From the NCBI GenBank assembly GCA_046351555.1, contig JAXLYI010000016.1, forward strand, positions 1 to 64,000: DNA of 64,000 bases, read 5' to 3'. The DNA comes from CAISKJ01 sp046351555. GTDB lineage: Bacteria > Myxococcota_A > Polyangia > Polyangiales > Ga0077539. This document shows, one piece after another, positions 61,369 to 64,000 of the stretch. The translations under genes and the position numbers were made by a program. The notes beneath the pieces were generated by a model, which did no database searches, was not told the DNA's origin, and saw only the letters and a program-made list of their open reading frames with translations. Within the stretch, counting starts at the first letter, position 1. Each line of letters starts with the position of its first letter.

Positions 61369-63045
61369 TCAGCGGGGGGCGCGGGCCCAGGGGGAGTCGG
61401 GCGGCGCGGGGCTGTCGTCGACGACGGCGTGGGTGTCGCGGCGCACGCGCAACGGTGTGCGTTGGAGCGCCCACGCGGCGAAGGCGTCGACGTCGCGCGG
61501 CGCGTCCGGGTCGAGCGTGGCGGGCGTGACGAGGCGGTGTTCGAGTGACCCGCCGGCGGAGACCATGAGGTCGCACGAACCGCCCTCGAACGCCGCGCGG
61601 AGCGGTCCGTTGCGCGCCGACGCCACGAAGCGGAAGACGCCCGTGGAGGTGCCGTCGGCGACGCTCCAGGTCGACAGCGTGTCGTCGGGCCCCCACGACG
61701 CCGCGCAGCGCCCGTCGGCGGAGCGGACGAGCGCGCCCGCAGCGCGCCCTGCGCCCACCAACGCGTGGAGGCGACCTCCGGTGGCGCTCTCCCACACCGC
61801 GAGGTCGGGCGTGGTCACGAAACGCTCTCCCTCGCCGAGGAACCACGCCCGCACCGGGGCGGACGGCACCTCGCCCAGCAGCGCGCCCGAGGACGCGTCC
61901 CATCGGCGCGCGGAGCCCCCCGCCGACGTGGTGACCGCGAAGCGGCCGTCGGGCGAGAGCATGCCTGACAGCGTGTCTGCGTCCGTGAGCGCGGCCGCGA
62001 GGGTGCCGTTCGCGTACGCCCAGCGCGGCGGGCCGCCGCCCGTGTCGCTCACGAGGAAGCGGCGTGCGCTCGGGGGCGTCTCGATGGGCCCGGCCTCGCC
62101 GGGGTCGGCGCCGACGTAGCGGGCGTTCGCTTGTCGTACGGGGCGGCCGTTGGCGAGGTCGAGGGCGAGCCACACCATCGGGTCGCCGCCGCTGTCGCGT
62201 CCGACGAGGAGAACGGAGCGCCCGTCGAGCCCCCATGCGAACGAGGTGTCGAGGTGTGATGGCAGCGGCGGCCGCGACCAGCGCATTCGCGTCGGCGCGA
62301 CCTCCCACAGCGAGAGCCTGCGGGCGTTGTCGCAGTCGACCGTCTGCAGGAGCACGAGGCGGCCGTCGGGGGACACGCTCCCGCCCTCCAGCTCGCCGCT
62401 GCACCGCTCCGAGGCGTAGGCGAACACCGCCCGCTCGTCGCCGCTCACGGAGTCGATCAGCGCGACGGCGCCGATGCCAGCTTCGCGGAAGGCGAGGTCG
62501 GCGTGGCCGGTGCTCGTGGCGCGGTTCGAAGCGATGCCCGCCGCGCGCTGCCACGGGCGGACAGAGCGTCGGGCCGCGAGCGCCTGCTCTGTCGGCGCGA
62601 GGTGCGTCCCGGTAGAGCGCGCCACGTTGCGCGCGGCGATCGCGAGCACGAGGGCCTCGCTCGCGGCGCCGCGGGTCTCCGCCTCGCGGGCGAGCTCGAG
62701 GAGGAGCGGCGCCTCGCCCTCGGTGCGTCGGCGGGTGAGTGCGTCGGCTTCGTGACGTGCGTCGGCGGCGCGTCGGGCGGTTTTCGTGGTGGCGCAGGAG
62801 AGCGAGACGAGGCCGGCGATGACGGCGGATGCGAGGAGGGCGAGGAGGATGCGCATGACGAGCTGGCGCCGGCGCGCGCGGGCGCGGCTCGCGGCGAGGA
62901 AGGCGTCGGGGAGGGGGGAGGGGGAGTCCACGTCGCGGAGGGCAGCGAGGGTAGCAGCGGGCCAGAGGGAGCGGGCACGGCGACTGTCGCGGTCCCAGGC
63001 GAGGGCGGCTTCCCAGAGCGCGGCGCGTTGGTGCGCGGGGCTCAC
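61369..63045 (-). CDS. Membrane-anchored WD40-like beta-propeller protein
   Basis: A 558-residue protein from a GTG that overlaps the upstream stop (GTGA). Residues ~1-55 are charged, then one membrane helix (MRILLALLASAVIAGLVSL) and a coiled coil with Ala-rich ALVLAIAARNVARSTG. From ~160 on, repeated beta motifs read like propeller blades (GGSVSPDGRLVLLQTVDCDN, SGMLSPDGRFAVTTSAGGSA, ALVRSADGRCAASWGPDDTL). The layout matches the C-terminal half of kinase- or NTPase-WD40 sensors, but no enzymatic domain is present. Translationally coupled to the upstream propeller gene. Confidence 0.7.
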   Translation of the reverse strand: MSPAHQRAALWEAALAWDRDSRRARSLWPAATLAALRDVDSPSPLPDAFLAASRARARRRQLVMRILLALLASAVIAGLVSLSCATTKTARRAADARHEADALTRRRTEGEAPLLLELAREAETRGAASEALVLAIAARNVARSTGTHLAPTEQALAARRSVRPWQRAAGIASNRATSTGHADLAFREAGIGAVALIDSVSGDERAVFAYASERCSGELEGGSVSPDGRLVLLQTVDCDNARRLSLWEVAPTRMRWSRPPLPSHLDTSFAWGLDGRSVLLVGRDSGGDPMVWLALDLANGRPVRQANARYVGADPGEAGPIETPPSARRFLVSDTGGGPPRWAYANGTLAAALTDADTLSGMLSPDGRFAVTTSAGGSARRWDASSGALLGEVPSAPVRAWFLGEGERFVTTPDLAVWESATGGRLHALVGAGRAAGALVRSADGRCAASWGPDDTLSTWSVADGTSTGVFRFVASARNGPLRAAFEGGSCDLMVSAGGSLEHRLVTPATLDPDAPRDVDAFAAWALQRTPLRVRRDTHAVVDDSPAPPDSPWARAPR

Positions 63046-64000
63046 GGCGACGCCTCGGCGCAGGCGGAGGCAGGCGCCCAGGGCGAGTCGAGGGGCGGCG
63101 CATCGACGGCGACCACGGCCAGCGAGCCGCGACAGACGCGGAGGTTGGTGCGCGCGAGGAGGTGCGCGCGTCGGGCGTCGGGGGCGACGTTCTCGGGCGG
63201 GGGCGCCTGCCACACGTCGATGCCCTGCCGCGCGTGATCGGCCGCGACGCGGTCGCCGCGCGGGGCGAGGACGAGCCCGTACGGCGAGGGGACGGTGGCG
63301 ATGGAGAAGAGGTTCTCGCCGCGCATGACGTCCCAGACTGATGCGACTTCGCTCCGGTAGGCGACGGCGCCTGACGCTACGTCCGTGATGTCGTAGGTGG
63401 CGGCCGGTGGCCTTCGGTAGGTCCGTTCTCCTTCGCGCCGGAAGACGACCCATGGGCCGGCGCCTCCGCAAGCGACCGACCCGTCGTGTCCGAGCGGGTA
63501 GAGGCTCGTGCAGGGGACGCGGCGGTCGTCCGCGGCGGCGTGCGCGAAGTCGGTGCCGTCGTCGTTGGTGCCGATCAGGAGCCCACGCCCGTCGGGGTCG
63601 AGCGCGACGGGGCCGTCCGCGCAGGGCTCGCCTTCGGTGCGGCCTAGCGTCTCCCCGGTTGCGAAATCGAGGATGAAGTAGGGCGTCGCCGGGCACGCGT
63701 CGGCGGGCGAGGTCGGAAGGTAGCGCTCGGCGCAGCAGATCGAGCGTGGCTGCATCAGCACCCGCGCGCCGTCGGTCGCGGTGTAGGGGTAGAGCCCGAG
63801 CGGCGCACCCCGCGACCAGAGGGGCTGCCCCGTGGTGGGGTCGAACGCGCGGAGTTCGTCCTCACACACGACGAGGAGGAGGCCGTCGTGGGACCACATG
63901 ACCTCCGCGGCACGTTGCGCGCAGGCCGAGAGGGTTCGCTCGACGGCGCCGTCTGCGACGCGAACGAGCGACACCGAGGCCCCATCGCCCGCGACCGCCA
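63042..64000 (-). CDS. WD40/PQQ-like beta-propeller protein, 5' part cut by window edge
   Basis: At least 319 residues; the frame is open to the window edge, so a GTG at 63974 is only one possible start. Blade-like motifs: VMWSHDGLLLVVCEDELRAF, DPTTGQPLWSRGAPLG, PVALDPDGRGLLIGTNDD and GLVLAPRGDRVAADHARQG. Six or more Cys suggest an extracytoplasmic location. Its stop overlaps the start of the next propeller gene, so the two may together act as one sensor split over two genes. Confidence 0.65.
   Translation of the reverse strand, partial: AVAGDGASVSLVRVADGAVERTLSACAQRAAEVMWSHDGLLLVVCEDELRAFDPTTGQPLWSRGAPLGLYPYTATDGARVLMQPRSICCAERYLPTSPADACPATPYFILDFATGETLGRTEGEPCADGPVALDPDGRGLLIGTNDDGTDFAHAAADDRRVPCTSLYPLGHDGSVACGGAGPWVVFRREGERTYRRPPAATYDITDVASGAVAYRSEVASVWDVMRGENLFSIATVPSPYGLVLAPRGDRVAADHARQGIDVWQAPPPENVAPDARRAHLLARTNLRVCRGSLAVVAVDAPPLDSPWAPASACAEASP

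Overview
The window reads as chromosomal DNA of a very GC-rich bacterium of the Myxococcota type. The signs are strong GC bias at third codon positions, three Hanks-type Ser/Thr kinases, lipoproteins with Asp-Ala linkers, Cys-rich repeats of the kind found in myxobacterial surface proteins, a Stigma/MopE-like calcium-type motif inside a sulfatase, and two proteins with MYXO-CTERM-like C-termini. Genus cannot be decided by eye. I saw no rRNA, tRNA, CRISPR array, transposase, phage or conjugation genes.

Layout. 1-5.3 kb: a TPR protein with a disordered tail whose frame is broken, then a kinase fused to a macro domain and a small WxxGxW-type secreted protein. 5.3-8.2 kb: a gene-poor stretch with remnants, a Uma2-family protein and a DUF429/Rpn chimera. 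8.2-14 kb: a surface-polysaccharide style set (multi-spanning GT-C-like protein, discoidin-like protein, membrane sulfatase-like enzyme). 14-20.8 kb: mixed metabolic and secreted genes (GNAT, catalase-like, DUF4336, MYXO-CTERM protein, esterase). 20.8-25 kb: two divergent pectate-lyase-fold lipoproteins. 25-30.6 kb: a minus-strand operon with a small membrane protein, an SPFH protein, an MFS/spermidine-synthase fusion and a cupredoxin. 30.7-34.7 kb: secreted proteins, a HAD/App1-like protein and a VWA lipoprotein. 34.7-42.1 kb: a nucleotidyltransferase-aminotransferase fusion, a PEGA kinase, a zinc peptidase and a Cys-repeat lipoprotein. 42.3-46.4 kb: an outer-membrane protein, a pentaheme cytochrome and rtcBA behind a good sigma-54 promoter. 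46.5-52.5 kb: a zinc-ribbon protein, MlaF/MlaD, a PuuE-like deacetylase, a phosphoesterase and a nucleotidyltransferase. 52.5-58.3 kb: a duplicated divergent module in which a kinase and a PEGA/TPR protein each face a SUMF1-domain lipoprotein across the same palindromic promoter. 58.4-64 kb: a glycosyltransferase-like protein, ThrRS and two WD40-like proteins, the last cut by the window edge.

Most distinctive points: the kinase-macro fusion; four copies of TTGACA-N15-TGCTTCGCTC arranged as two bidirectional promoters; the mosaic, lower-GC SUMF1 lipoprotein beside a nested inverted repeat; the cytidylyltransferase-like/HisC-like fusion; the DUF429-Rpn chimera; the sigma-54 promoter of rtcBA; and an insertion in ThrRS. 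The recurring theme is cell-surface proteins plus Ser/Thr phosphorylation. That they form one system is inference.
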